In this document: positions 49,430 to 58,440 of the stretch, piece by piece
Position numbering within the stretch: position 1 is the stretch's first letter
Layout of the letters: each line of letters starts with the position of its first letter
Assembly: GCF_001593955.1 (NCBI RefSeq)
Contig: NZ_LTAZ01000004.1
Location: 744,001-808,000, forward strand
Length of the DNA stretch: 64,000 bases
Direction of reading: 5' to 3'
DNA from: Halalkalicoccus paucihalophilus
GTDB lineage: Archaea > Halobacteriota > Halobacteria > Halobacteriales > Halalkalicoccaceae
Translations under genes and position numbers: made by a program
The notes under the pieces: model-generated
What the model was told of the DNA's origin: nothing
Seen by the model: only the letters and a program-made list of their open reading frames with translations
Databases searched by the model: none

Positions 49430-51162
49430 GCGCACCGAACCGCGCGACACTGTGGGGCCGGGTCGTCGTCGACGAACTCCACAAGGCGGGAGTCGAGGAC
49501 GTCTGTCTCGCACCGGGCAGCCGGTCGACACCGCTGACGGTGGCTTTCGCCACTCACGACTCCATTACGGTCCACTCGCATCTCGACGAGCACTCGGCGG
49601 CCTTCTACGCCCTCGGGCGCGCGAAGCGAACGGGAGAACCGACGCCGCTGGTCTGCACCTCCGGGACCGCCGCCGCGAACTTCCACCCCGCGGTGATCGA
49701 GGCCTCCCAGTCACGGGTTCCGATGCTCGTTCTCACCGCGGATCGACCCGCCGAGCTACGTGACTCGGGTGCAAACCAGACGATCGACCAGGCGAAGCTC
49801 TACGGCGACTCCGTCCGGTGGTACCGTGAACTCCCCGAACCCGCCCCCGAGGCCCGCCGGCTCCGCTCGCTTCGAACCACTGTCTGCCGGGCGCTCGCCG
49901 AGAGTACGGGCACGCCGGCGGGACCGGTCCACCTGAACGCCCCGTTCGCCAAACCGCTCGAACCCATCGAGGTTGAGGACGACGTACCCGCGGACCTCGC
50001 CGACCGCCATCCGCTTGCCGCCGAGGGACGAAATGGACCGTTCGTCGCGGTCACGCCGGGCCGCCAGACGCTTTCCGAGACCGACCGCCGGCGGTTGAGC
50101 GAGGCGATCGAAGACGCCGAGCGCGGCCTGATCGTTACCGGCCCCTCCGACCGTCTCGACGGTAAGGCGATCCGAGCGCTCGCCAGTGCGACCGGATTTC
50201 CGATCCTCGCCGACCCTCTCTCGGGGGTGCGCTTCGGTCCCGGCGAGGCCACGGTCTGCGGTGGCTACGACTCGTGGCTCGCCGCTGTCGACCCGCTCGA
50301 CCCCGATCTGGTGCTTCGGCTCGGGGCCTCGCCGACTTCCAAGACGCTCCGCGAGTACCTTCGAGACGCCGACGCCCGGCAGGTCCTCGTCGATCCCGCG
50401 GGGGAGTGGCACGAAGCGACGTTCACGGCGACGGACCTCGTCGCCGCGGACGGAACCGAATTCGCTCGCGCGCTCGCCGCGGATCTCGACTCCCCGGAAC
50501 CCGGCGCGTGGCGAGCACGGTTCGCGGAGGTCGAGGAACGGTACTGGAGTCTGATCGACGGGGAAACGGATCGCATCTTCGAGGGTGCGGTCCTCGAACG
50601 CGTCTTCCGGAAGGCGCCCGATCCCGCGACGGTGTTCGTCTCGAACTCAATGCCGGTCCGGGACGCCGACCGCTTCGGCCGGCCCCGCGAGGCAGATCTC
50701 ACCGTCCTCGGGAATCGCGGCGCCAGCGGGATCGACGGGATCACGAGCAGTGCGCTCGGAGCGGGCAGCGCCACCGACGACCCGCTCGTTCTCGTCACCG
50801 GCGATCTCGCGTACTATCACGATATGAACGGCCTGCTCGCGCTCTCGCGGTGTGGGGTCGACGCCACGGTCGTCCTCATCAACAACGACGGCGGCGGTAT
50901 CTTCCACATGCTGCCCATCGAGGGGTTCGACCCGCCGTTTACCGGCCAGTTCAAGACGCCCCACGGACTCGACTTCGCGCCGACTGCCGACCTCTACGGG
51001 TTCGAGTTCGTTCGAACCGACTCGCTTGCGGGGTTCGAGGACGCCTACGAGGGTTCGCTTTCGAGTCCGGGGACGCATGTCATCGAAGTCGTCGTCGACG
51101 GCGAGGCGAGCCACCGCCGGCGCGAGGAAATCCACGAGCGGGTTCGCGAGCGCCTCGGATGA
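49426..51162 (+). CDS. menD: SEPHCHC synthase MenD (thiamine diphosphate dependent)
   Basis: Condenses isochorismate with 2-oxoglutarate. The 578-residue chain has the family N-terminus RATLWGRVVVDELHKAGVED and VCLAPGSRSTPLTVAFATHD, the catalytic-Glu region HSHLDEHSAAFYALGRAKR, TSGTAAANFHPAVIEA, and the ThDP site LVLVTGDLAYYHDMNGLLAL followed by NNDGGGIFHMLPI. Its ATG overlaps menF by four bases (ATGA). Length matches the family. Confidence 0.95.
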   Translation: MSAPNRATLWGRVVVDELHKAGVEDVCLAPGSRSTPLTVAFATHDSITVHSHLDEHSAAFYALGRAKRTGEPTPLVCTSGTAAANFHPAVIEASQSRVPMLVLTADRPAELRDSGANQTIDQAKLYGDSVRWYRELPEPAPEARRLRSLRTTVCRALAESTGTPAGPVHLNAPFAKPLEPIEVEDDVPADLADRHPLAAEGRNGPFVAVTPGRQTLSETDRRRLSEAIEDAERGLIVTGPSDRLDGKAIRALASATGFPILADPLSGVRFGPGEATVCGGYDSWLAAVDPLDPDLVLRLGASPTSKTLREYLRDADARQVLVDPAGEWHEATFTATDLVAADGTEFARALAADLDSPEPGAWRARFAEVEERYWSLIDGETDRIFEGAVLERVFRKAPDPATVFVSNSMPVRDADRFGRPREADLTVLGNRGASGIDGITSSALGAGSATDDPLVLVTGDLAYYHDMNGLLALSRCGVDATVVLINNDGGGIFHMLPIEGFDPPFTGQFKTPHGLDFAPTADLYGFEFVRTDSLAGFEDAYEGSLSSPGTHVIEVVVDGEASHRRREEIHERVRERLG

Positions 51163-51198
51163 CGGGCGCTTTTGGCGGCTGGTCGCGTACCGGCGCGC

Positions 51199-52110
51199 AT
51201 GGTTTCCGAGATTTTCGATCCCGAGCGCTGGGACCCCGTCGAAAACGACTTCGACGACGTCACCTACCACCGCGCGCACGAGGCAGGGGCGGTCCGGATC
51301 GCCTTCGACCGTCCCGAACTGCGTAACGCCTTCCGGCCCGGCACCGTCGACGAACTCTATCGCGCGCTGGATCACGCCCGCAAGCAGACCGACGTGGGCT
51401 GTGTCCTCCTGACCGGCAACGGTCCTTCCTCGAAAGACGGCGGCTGGGCCTTTTGTTCCGGCGGCGACCAGTCGGTTCGGGGCGGCTCGGGCTACGAGTA
51501 CCGCGGCGACGACGAGGCCGACACCGCGGATTCGGCCGACGTCCGCGAGGCGAAGGCAGGACGGCTCCACATCCTCGAAGTCCAGCGCCTCATCCGCTTC
51601 ATGCCCAAACCCGTGATCGCAGTCGTCCCGGGCTGGGCGGTCGGGGGCGGCCACTCCCTGCACGTCATCTGTGACATGACACTCGCGAGCGAGGAGCACG
51701 CGAAGTTCCTCCAGACCGACCCCGACGTAGCGAGTTTCGACGCCGGATTCGGCTCCGCCTACTTAGCCCGGCAGGTCGGCCAGAAGAAGGCCCGCGAGAT
51801 ATTCTTCCTCGGGAAGACCTACTCCGCCGAAGAAGCCGTGGAGATGGGGATGGCGAATGAGGCGGTCACCCACGAAGAGTTGGAGAATGTCGCTCTCGAA
51901 TGGGCCGAGGCGATCACCTCGAAGAGTCCGACCGCGATCCGCATGCTCAAGTTCGGGTTCAACGCCGTCGACGACGGGATGGTTGGCCAGCAGGTCTTCG
52001 CCGGCGAGGCGACCCGACTGGGGTACATGACCGACGAGGCCCAGGAGGGTCGCGACGCCTTCCTCGAGAAGCGTGACCCCGACTTCGATGAGTACCCGTG
52101 GCACTACTGA
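51199..52110 (+). CDS. menB: 1,4-dihydroxy-2-naphthoyl-CoA synthase
   Basis: Closes the second ring of the naphthoquinone nucleus (crotonase fold). The 303-residue chain has GAVRIAFDRPELRNAFRPGT, the oxyanion-hole segment WAFCSGGDQSVRGGSGYEY, KPVIAVVPGWAVGGGHSLHV, DPDVASFDAGFGSAYLARQ and the C-terminal EGRDAFLEKRDPDFDEYPW, all MenB hallmarks. I start at MVSEIFDPERW; an in-frame start 27 bases upstream adds a non-conserved segment. It follows menD by 36 bases. Confidence 0.95.
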   Translation: MVSEIFDPERWDPVENDFDDVTYHRAHEAGAVRIAFDRPELRNAFRPGTVDELYRALDHARKQTDVGCVLLTGNGPSSKDGGWAFCSGGDQSVRGGSGYEYRGDDEADTADSADVREAKAGRLHILEVQRLIRFMPKPVIAVVPGWAVGGGHSLHVICDMTLASEEHAKFLQTDPDVASFDAGFGSAYLARQVGQKKAREIFFLGKTYSAEEAVEMGMANEAVTHEELENVALEWAEAITSKSPTAIRMLKFGFNAVDDGMVGQQVFAGEATRLGYMTDEAQEGRDAFLEKRDPDFDEYPWHY

Positions 52111-52111
52111 G

Positions 52112-52660
52112 TCACTCGGACTCGGCGGTCGGATCCCACCCGACGAATTCCTCTTCGAGTTCGACGCCAAGCGCATCGATGATCCCCCCGAGGGCGGTAT
52201 AGCCCTCCGCGAGCGCCGCGACCCCGACTACCGCCGACTCGTCGTAGTGGTCGGTGATGGCGTCGTGGTCCCGGTCTTCGACCTCCCCGCCGACGACCGC
52301 GAGCGCGTAGCGAAGCAGGGTCGCCTCCTCGTCGTCGAGGTCGTCGAACTCACCCCTCGAAACCGCGGCGATGGTTCCGTCGTCAATCCCGACGCCGCGG
52401 GCGATGTTCACGTGCTGGTGGAACTCGTACTCGTTTCCGATTTCGCGTGTCACCGAGAGGATCACGAGCTCCCGGCGGCGGTCGCTGAGGCCGCTGTCGC
52501 TCCAGAGCGAGGAGAGGAAGCCCTGCAGGCCGGCGAGCACTTCCGGATTGTTGCCGAGCGCGCGGTAGACGTGTAGCGGGCGGTCCTGCAGCGAGGAGAC
52601 GAGCAGGTCGCGGTGTTCTTTGGGGACGTCCTCGCGTTCGACGTAGGGTACGCGGGCCAT
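52112..52660 (-). CDS. carboxymuconolactone decarboxylase-like (AhpD-fold) protein
   Basis: A 182-residue helical protein: HVYRALGNNPEVLAGLQGFL, SDRRRELVILSVTREIGNEY, EFHQHVNIARGVGIDDGTIA, and a second repeat near AVVGVAALAEGYTALGGIID. This is the AhpD/CMD fold. The usual CxxC...H peroxidase pair is missing: the expected Cys positions carry Glu/Phe (NEYEFHQH), so peroxidase activity is unlikely. Function unknown. Its stop is one base after the menB stop, on the other strand. Confidence 0.85.
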   Translation of the reverse strand: MARVPYVEREDVPKEHRDLLVSSLQDRPLHVYRALGNNPEVLAGLQGFLSSLWSDSGLSDRRRELVILSVTREIGNEYEFHQHVNIARGVGIDDGTIAAVSRGEFDDLDDEEATLLRYALAVVGGEVEDRDHDAITDHYDESAVVGVAALAEGYTALGGIIDALGVELEEEFVGWDPTAESE

Positions 52661-52717
52661 GCGGACCGTTCGACCCGCGACGGGTTAGGTGTACGTGCCC
52701 CGATCCTGAAACCGACG

Positions 52718-52924
52718 CTACCCGGATCGGAGCCACGAACGGACGCCGAGGACGACGGCGAGAGCGGCGAAGGCGGCGCCGAGCAGCCACTTCGGTGATC
52801 CCATCGGCGCGCCCCACGAACCGCTCGGGCCGACGACGATCGCGAACAGGAACACCGCCAGTCCAACCAGAAACACCGTCAGCGCTACTGGCGACGACCG
52901 CGCCTCCGCGAGCGTGTATTTCAT
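52718..52924 (-). CDS. 68-residue two-helix membrane protein
   Basis: MKYTLAEARSSPVALTVFLV begins a first membrane helix (ALTVFLVGLAVFLFAIVVG), followed by a Gly/Ser/Pro loop and a second helix (WLLGAAFAALAVVLGV) with an Arg-rich end. Hydrophobic residues are distributed as expected for a real gene, and a TATA box is at leaderless distance. No family recognised. It lies with the CMD-like gene inside the menaquinone cluster. Confidence 0.7.
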   Translation of the reverse strand: MKYTLAEARSSPVALTVFLVGLAVFLFAIVVGPSGSWGAPMGSPKWLLGAAFAALAVVLGVRSWLRSG

Positions 52925-52948
52925 ACGTGGTATTTGTTCTCAAATGAC

Positions 52949-52957
52949 AAATAGTTT
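52949..52957 (-). promoter_or_regulatory. candidate TATA box of the small membrane protein
   Basis: Reverse-strand AACTATTTG lies 25-33 bases before the ATG at 52924. Confidence 0.4.
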
Positions 52958-53014
52958 CCCCGGTAGCGGGACGAACCACAGGCGCTATGCGCCGCCCGTC
53001 CCATCTCCCGAGCA

Positions 53015-53950
53015 ATGAGTACGGTCGATGTCTCCCGACGGCAGGCGTGGCTGATGGCCGCCCGTCCGCAGACGCTTCCGGTGGCCGCAGCACCGATTCT
53101 CGTCGGGGTCGGACTCGCGTTCGAGGACGGCGTATTTTCCCTTCTACCGGCGCTCGCGGCGTTCGTGGGTGCGACGCTGATCCAGATCGGGACGAACTTC
53201 GCGAACGACTACTACGACGCGATCAAGGGCGCCGACACCGACGACCGGGAGGGATTTACCCGCGTCACTCAGTCGGGCCTAATCGAGCCCGGCGAGGTCA
53301 AACGAGCGATGGTCCTCACCTTCGCGCTCGCGATCCTCGTGGGAACGTACCTCGTCTACGTCGGTGGCGTCCCGATCCTCGTCGTCGGCCTCGCGAGCGT
53401 CGCCTCGGGGATCGCCTACACCGGTGGCCCCTACCCCTACGGCTACCGCGGGCTCGGCGACCTCTTCGTGTTCGTCTTCTTCGGGCTGGTCGCCGTCACC
53501 GGGACCTACTACGTGCAGGCTGCCGCCGTCCTCGCCGGGCCGTTCCCGCTCTGGCTCCCCCCCGGGACGGTCACCGTCGAGGCGGTCGTCGCCAGCCTCC
53601 CCGTCGCCGCGCTCGCGACCACGATCCTCGTGGTCAACAACGTCCGGGACCGCGAGACCGATCGCGAGACCGGCAAGCGCACCCTCGCGGTGATGCTCGG
53701 CTACCGATTCAGCAGGGCCGAGTACGCCGCGCTGTTTGCACTCGCGTATCTCACGCCGCTGTGGTTCCTCGCGACGGACTTCGGCCTTCCCATTCTTCTC
53801 CCGTATCTTACCGTCCCCTACGCGGCACTGTTGGTTCGGACGCTGTTCACGGAGACCTCCGGCGAGGCGTTGAATCCGGCGCTCGAACAGACGGGAAAAC
53901 TGCTTGCGGCCTTCGCCGCGCTCTTCGCGATCGGGTTGGTGATCGGATGA
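53015..53950 (+). CDS. menA: 1,4-dihydroxy-2-naphthoate polyprenyltransferase
   Basis: Attaches the prenyl tail to 1,4-dihydroxy-2-naphthoate in the membrane. The 311-residue UbiA-type protein has about eight helices. The first Asp-rich motif is [20 protein letters not shown] (about residues 64-83: NDxxD type); the second is [19 protein letters not shown] near 208-226. [20 protein letters not shown] is also conserved. Its TGA overlaps the menC ATG. First gene of menA-menC-menE. Confidence 0.94.
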   Translation: MSTVDVSRRQAWLMAARPQTLPVAAAPILVGVGLAFEDGVFSLLPALAAFVGATLIQIGTNFANDYYDAIKGADTDDREGFTRVTQSGLIEPGEVKRAMVLTFALAILVGTYLVYVGGVPILVVGLASVASGIAYTGGPYPYGYRGLGDLFVFVFFGLVAVTGTYYVQAAAVLAGPFPLWLPPGTVTVEAVVASLPVAALATTILVVNNVRDRETDRETGKRTLAVMLGYRFSRAEYAALFALAYLTPLWFLATDFGLPILLPYLTVPYAALLVRTLFTETSGEALNPALEQTGKLLAAFAALFAIGLVIG

Positions 53951-54948
53951 GGCTCGAAGAGTTCTCCCTGCCCCTCGAAACGCCGCTCTCGACCGCGTCA
54001 GGAGAGATCGCTCGTCGGGAGGGGTTCGCGGTCCGGATCGACGACGGCGTCGGGGAGGCTACCCCGCTCCCGGGCTGGACCGAATCGCTCGAGGAATGCC
54101 GGGAAGCCCTCGCCGGAATCGATGATCCGGAAGCCGTCATCGGGAACCTCGAGGACCGCCCGGCCGCACGCCACGGCCTCTCGCTCTCGCTCGCGGATCG
54201 CGACGCCCGTGACGAGGGGGTTTCGCTCTCCCGCCTGCTGGGCGACGGTCGGGCCGAGACCGTAGCGGTCAACGCGACGGTCGGCGACGCCTCCCCAGAG
54301 GAGAGCGCCAACGCGGCCCGAGAGGCCGTCGAGAACGGCTTCGAAACCGTCAAATGCAAGGTCGGCGCGCGGTCCGTAGTCGAAGACGTCGAACGAGTTC
54401 GCGTGATCCGCGAGGCGGTCGGTTCCGGGCCCGCGATACGTCTCGACGCAAACGGCGGGTGGAGTCGCGAAGAGGCCGCTCGTGCGCTCGACGAACTGGC
54501 CGAGTACGATCTCGAGTACGTCGAACAGCCCCTCGTAGCCGACGATCTCGCGGGCCACCGCGAGCTTTCCTCGCCGGTGCCGATCGCACTGGACGAGTCG
54601 CTCGCCGGGCGCACGGTGGCGAAGATCGAGGCGCTCGCAGACGTCGCCGACACTTTCGTCCTGAAGCCGATGGCGCTCGGCGGGATCGATCGGGTCGTCG
54701 AACTGGGCCGGCGACTCGGGGACGTGGTCGTCACGACGACGATCGACGCCGTGATCGCCCGCACGGCGGCAGTCCACGCCGCCGCGGCACTCGACCTCGA
54801 GCGCGCCTGCGGGCTCGCAACGGCGGATATGCTCGCCGAGGACCTCGCGCCCGACCCCGCGCCGGTCCGCGACGGGACGATCCCGGTTCCGACGGGGCCG
54901 GGACTCGGGACCGACGGCCCGTGGGCTGGGGGTGCGTTCGATGCGTGA
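53947..54948 (+). CDS. menC: o-succinylbenzoate synthase
   Basis: Dehydrates SHCHC to o-succinylbenzoate (enolase superfamily). The 333-residue chain has the general-base Lys region TVKCKVGARSVVEDVERV, metal Asp in IRLDANGGWSREEAA, Glu in YVEQPLVADDLAG, Asp-Glu in PIALDESLAG, and the second Lys in TFVLKPMALGG. It starts inside the menA stop (ATGA) and its last eight bases overlap menE. The family start [10 protein letters not shown] fits. Confidence 0.92.
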   Translation: MRLEEFSLPLETPLSTASGEIARREGFAVRIDDGVGEATPLPGWTESLEECREALAGIDDPEAVIGNLEDRPAARHGLSLSLADRDARDEGVSLSRLLGDGRAETVAVNATVGDASPEESANAAREAVENGFETVKCKVGARSVVEDVERVRVIREAVGSGPAIRLDANGGWSREEAARALDELAEYDLEYVEQPLVADDLAGHRELSSPVPIALDESLAGRTVAKIEALADVADTFVLKPMALGGIDRVVELGRRLGDVVVTTTIDAVIARTAAVHAAAALDLERACGLATADMLAEDLAPDPAPVRDGTIPVPTGPGLGTDGPWAGGAFDA

Positions 54949-56401
54949 CCCGGTTTCGTACCAGCGCCACGCGGTTCCCGACTCGACCGCGGTGATCGAC
55001 GCCGAGTCGGGCAATAAGTGGACCTATGCCGACCTCGACCGGGCGGTCGAGTGGCGTGCAGGTCGACTGTGGTCGCTCGGTCTGCGGCCGGGCGATCAAC
55101 TCGGCGTGCTCGCGGACACTGCCCCCGAGTTCGTCCGCCTCGTCCACGCGGCATGGCGGATCGGCGTGGTACTGATCCCGTTTAACACCCGTCTCTCCGA
55201 GTCGGGGCTTCGAGAGCAGGTTCAGAGGGTCGACCTCGCGGCGCTCGTCGCCGGAGAACCCCACGCGAAACGGGCACGGACGGTCGCTACTGCCCCCGTT
55301 CGGTCGCTTTCGACGCTCGACGATGAACCGGTCGCCGAGTTCGTCGCCGAGGAGCAATTGCTCGACAGGCCCCGGACGATGCTCTTCACCTCGGGGACGA
55401 CCGGCGAGCCCAAGGCGGTCGTCCTCACGGGTCGAAACCTCCTTTCCAGTGCCGTCGCCTCGGCGTTTCGTCTCGGCGTACTCCCGACGGATCGCTGGTA
55501 CGACCCGCTTGCGGGCTACCACATGGGCGGACTCGCGCCGATCGTCCGCTCGGCGATCTACGGGACCTGCGTCGTCCTCGCTGGAAGAGGCGGGTTCGAC
55601 GCGGAGCGGGCGCTCGCCGACCTCCACGAACGCGACGCCACGGGCGTCTCCGTGGTGCCGACGATGCTCTCTCGACTGCTCGACTCGGGCGATCTCCCCG
55701 AATCGCTCCGGTTCGTCCTCACGGGGGGTGCGCCGACTCGGCCGGAACTGATCGCCCGATGCGAGCGCCGCGGGGTCCCGATCCACCCGACTTACGGGAT
55801 GACCGAGACGGCCTCGCAGGTCGCGACCGCCCGGCCCGAGGAGGCCTTCGCGAACCCCGAGCGGGCCGGACGACCGCTCGCCTGTACCCGCATTCGAGCG
55901 ATCGACGGGAACGAACCGCTTCCGACGGGTGAACCCGGCGAGCTCGTCGTCTCGGGGCCGACAGTAATGCAAGGGTACCACGACGACCCGGAGACGAACG
56001 AGCGGGTTTTCGGGCCACACGGCTTTCACACCGGCGATCTCGGAAGCGTCGATCCCGACGGCTCGGTCCGGGTGCTCGGCCGGATCGACGACGCGATCAT
56101 CACCGGCGGCGAGAACGTCCACCCTGCCGAGGTCGCCCGTGTCCTGCGTTCTCATCCTCGGGTCGAGGACTGCGCAGTCGTCGGCCTGCCCGACCCCGAG
56201 TGGGGCGAGCGCGTCTGTGCGCTGGTCGTCGGGGAGGCGAGCGCCGCGGAGGTTCAGGAGTTCTGCGAGGGTCGACTCGCGGAGTATAAGCACCCGAAGA
56301 CGGTCGCCGTTTCCGACGAACTGCCCCGCACGGCGTCGGGAACCGTCGACCGCGGGGCCGTCCGCGAGATCCTCTCGGAGCGCTCAGAGCGCCCCGAGTA
56401 G
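54941..56401 (+). CDS. menE: 2-succinylbenzoate-CoA ligase
   Basis: Activates o-succinylbenzoate as its CoA thioester. The 486-residue acyl-CoA synthetase has the ATP loop RTMLFTSGTTGEPKAVVLTG near 143-162, IHPTYGMTETASQVATA near 285, FHTGDLGSVDPDGSVRVLGR and the C-terminal Lys in ELPRTASGTVDRGAV (a Thr replaces the usual catalytic Lys position SGKxxR). The ATG of MRDPVSYQRH lies within the menC end; an alternative GTG is nine bases upstream. Converges with the aminotransferase-like gene, overlapping by 18 bases. Confidence 0.9.
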   Translation: MRDPVSYQRHAVPDSTAVIDAESGNKWTYADLDRAVEWRAGRLWSLGLRPGDQLGVLADTAPEFVRLVHAAWRIGVVLIPFNTRLSESGLREQVQRVDLAALVAGEPHAKRARTVATAPVRSLSTLDDEPVAEFVAEEQLLDRPRTMLFTSGTTGEPKAVVLTGRNLLSSAVASAFRLGVLPTDRWYDPLAGYHMGGLAPIVRSAIYGTCVVLAGRGGFDAERALADLHERDATGVSVVPTMLSRLLDSGDLPESLRFVLTGGAPTRPELIARCERRGVPIHPTYGMTETASQVATARPEEAFANPERAGRPLACTRIRAIDGNEPLPTGEPGELVVSGPTVMQGYHDDPETNERVFGPHGFHTGDLGSVDPDGSVRVLGRIDDAIITGGENVHPAEVARVLRSHPRVEDCAVVGLPDPEWGERVCALVVGEASAAEVQEFCEGRLAEYKHPKTVAVSDELPRTASGTVDRGAVREILSERSERPE

Positions 56402-57490
56402 CGCCTCGATATCGGCCTCGGTGTTGATCGCGTGGACTGACGCGCGGATCGACTCGCCACCGGGAAGCGTCCGCACTCGAACCCCGCTCTCGGCGAGTCG
56501 TCCGACGGTTTCCTCGGGATTTCCGTCGGCGAACGTTACCAACCCGCTCTTGTACTCCCGAGGGCTCAACAAACGCTCCTCGCCGAGCCCCGCCTTGAGC
56601 CGGTCGGTCAACTCGGCGATCCGGGACTCGATCCGGTCGTAGCCCAGTTCGTCCATCGTGCGGATGGCCTCGACGAGCGCGGCGTAGGACGCGGGGTTGG
56701 TCGTGCCGATCTCCAGACGGCGCGCGCCCTCGTGGAAAGCGTATTCGTCGGCGTCGGGTTCGGCCACGCTGCGATAGCCCACCGAGCGCGGTTCGAGATC
56801 CGCGAGAAATTCGGGCGAGACGGCGAGGAAACCGGCACCCCACGTTCCGAGTAGCCACTTGTGTCCGGCGGCCGCGACCGCGTCCGCGCCCCACGCCTCG
56901 ACGTCGAGATCGGCCTGTCCCGGCATCTGGACGGCGTCGACCAGCACCCGCGCGCCGGCGTCGTGGGCGATCTCGACCAACTCGCGCACGGGCAGGCGCG
57001 TCCCGTGGGTCCACGTGAGCGCGCTGAAACAGACCAGCCGAGCGTCAGAAACCGCCTCGGCGTACTCGTCGGGGTCTATTCTCCCGTCGTGTGTCTCGAG
57101 GACTCGAATTTCGAGGTCGTGGAGGTCCGCGAGGCGCTGCCACGGCAGGATTCCGGCCGAGTGTTCGAGGTCCGTCCGGACCACGACGTCCCCGGGCTCG
57201 AAGTCGACCGCGCTCGCGATCCGGTTGATTCCGTCGGTCGTGCTCTGGGTCAGTGCCACCCGTCGCTCGTCGGTGTTCAGCAGGTCCGCGACCGCCTCGC
57301 GGGCGTCCGTGTAGACCGCGTCCGCGGCGGCGTACATCCCCTCCTCGTTCGGCGATTCGTACTCGTGGTGTTCGAGGAATCCGGTCGCAGCCTCGACCAC
57401 GCGGCGCGGGCTGGGGCCGCTCGCGCCGGTGTTGAGGTAGGTACAGTTCTCGAAACCGGGCGTCTCGGCGCGGAGTTCCTCGGGGGTCAT
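56384..57490 (-). CDS. class V aminotransferase-fold PLP protein
   Basis: A 368-residue cysteine-desulfurase-like enzyme. YLNTGASGPSPRRVVEAA starts the fold; ALTQSTTDGINRIASAV and TDLEHSAGILPWQRLA follow; the PLP lysine is in AAAGHKWLLGTWGAGFL near residue 216. The substrate could be cysteine, kynurenine or isopenicillin-N-like compounds; the active-site Cys loop of true desulfurases is not evident. I start at MTPEELRAETPG; an ATG 27 bases upstream is possible. It shares 18 bases with the menE end. Confidence 0.86.
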   Translation of the reverse strand: MTPEELRAETPGFENCTYLNTGASGPSPRRVVEAATGFLEHHEYESPNEEGMYAAADAVYTDAREAVADLLNTDERRVALTQSTTDGINRIASAVDFEPGDVVVRTDLEHSAGILPWQRLADLHDLEIRVLETHDGRIDPDEYAEAVSDARLVCFSALTWTHGTRLPVRELVEIAHDAGARVLVDAVQMPGQADLDVEAWGADAVAAAGHKWLLGTWGAGFLAVSPEFLADLEPRSVGYRSVAEPDADEYAFHEGARRLEIGTTNPASYAALVEAIRTMDELGYDRIESRIAELTDRLKAGLGEERLLSPREYKSGLVTFADGNPEETVGRLAESGVRVRTLPGGESIRASVHAINTEADIEALLGAL

Positions 57491-57573
57491 GGGCCGGCCT
57501 ACGGGCAGGCGACTCATGACCCTCCCGGTCGCGGACGGTCAACGTTAAAGGCGTCGGGCGGCGTTGTTTGGGT

Positions 57574-57924
57574 ATGAGCGCCGCCGAACTCGAAGCCGAG
57601 CTGTCGGAGGACGAACGCGCCGGACTCGAACTCGTCCGCCGGAGCGGGGGAATCCACCAGAGCGACTTCTGGAAGGAACTCGACGTCTCCTCACGAAAGG
57701 GCAGCCGGATCGTCGAGAAACTCGCGGAGGCCGACCTGATCGAGCGCCACGACACCGTCTACAACGGCCACAACACCTACCTGCTCACCCCCGCGGCCCG
57801 CGATCTGGACTTCTCGTTGCTGATGGCCGGGGACATGCTCTCGCCGTTTATCGGCGAGGAGGAGATCGACGCCAACAGCGACGCCTTCTCCCAGTGGATC
57901 ATGAACCTCGCGTACGAAAGTTAG
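57574..57924 (+). CDS. winged-helix transcriptional regulator
   Basis: A 116-residue protein. ELSEDERAGLELVRRSGGIH, QSDFWKELDVSSRKGSRIVE and KLAEADLIERHDTVYNGHNT form a winged helix-turn-helix of the MarR-like/archaeal wHTH type, and the C-terminal 40 residues (MLSPFIGEEEIDANSDAFSQ) are acidic. The ATG of MSAAELEAELS was chosen over a GTG six bases upstream. Divergent from the aminotransferase-like gene by 83 bases, which it may control. Confidence 0.85.
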   Translation: MSAAELEAELSEDERAGLELVRRSGGIHQSDFWKELDVSSRKGSRIVEKLAEADLIERHDTVYNGHNTYLLTPAARDLDFSLLMAGDMLSPFIGEEEIDANSDAFSQWIMNLAYES

Positions 57925-58004
57925 CCAACGTTTATTGTCGTTCGTGCTGAACCTCGTTTCATCTCCGTGACGTGATCGAAAGCGACAGGGGGATGGAGAT
58001 CGCT

Positions 58005-58355
58005 ATGAGCACCACAGAATCCGTTCTCGACCATCACTTGGAGACGTTCGGTGAACAGGACATCGAGGGGACCATGGAGGACTACACCGACGAGTCGGTC
58101 GTCGTCACCAACATGGGGACCTTCAGAGGACTAAGGGAGATCGAAGGGCTGTTCGAGGACCTGTTTTCGGAGTTCAGTTCCGGAGAGTCCTCGATGACGA
58201 TAGACGAACAGCTCGTCGAAGACGAGTTCGGCTACATCGTCTGGAACGCCGAGACGCCCGAGAACGTCTACGAGTTCGCGACCGACACGTTCTACATTCC
58301 CGACGACACCATCGAATTCCAGACCTTCGCGGGGAAGCTCTCCCCGAAGGAGTGA
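58005..58355 (+). CDS. NTF2-like (SnoaL/ketosteroid-isomerase fold) protein
   Basis: A 116-residue protein. HHLETFGEQDIEGTMEDYTD and ESVVVTNMGTFRGLREIEGL give the N-terminal helices and first strands of the cone-shaped NTF2 fold; YIVWNAETPENVYEFATDTF and FQTFAGKLSPKE finish it. No catalytic residues are certain. GGGGATGGAG just before MSTTESV supports the ATG used; an in-frame upstream GTG adds MIESDRGMEIA. Function unknown. Confidence 0.82.
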   Translation: MSTTESVLDHHLETFGEQDIEGTMEDYTDESVVVTNMGTFRGLREIEGLFEDLFSEFSSGESSMTIDEQLVEDEFGYIVWNAETPENVYEFATDTFYIPDDTIEFQTFAGKLSPKE

Positions 58356-58440
58356 CACTGTCGGCCGTACCTGTGTGACGGTTCTCGCACCCTCGGGCCA
58401 GCGAGCAGCTCGAACGATGTATGGCCGCCAGTAATACAAG

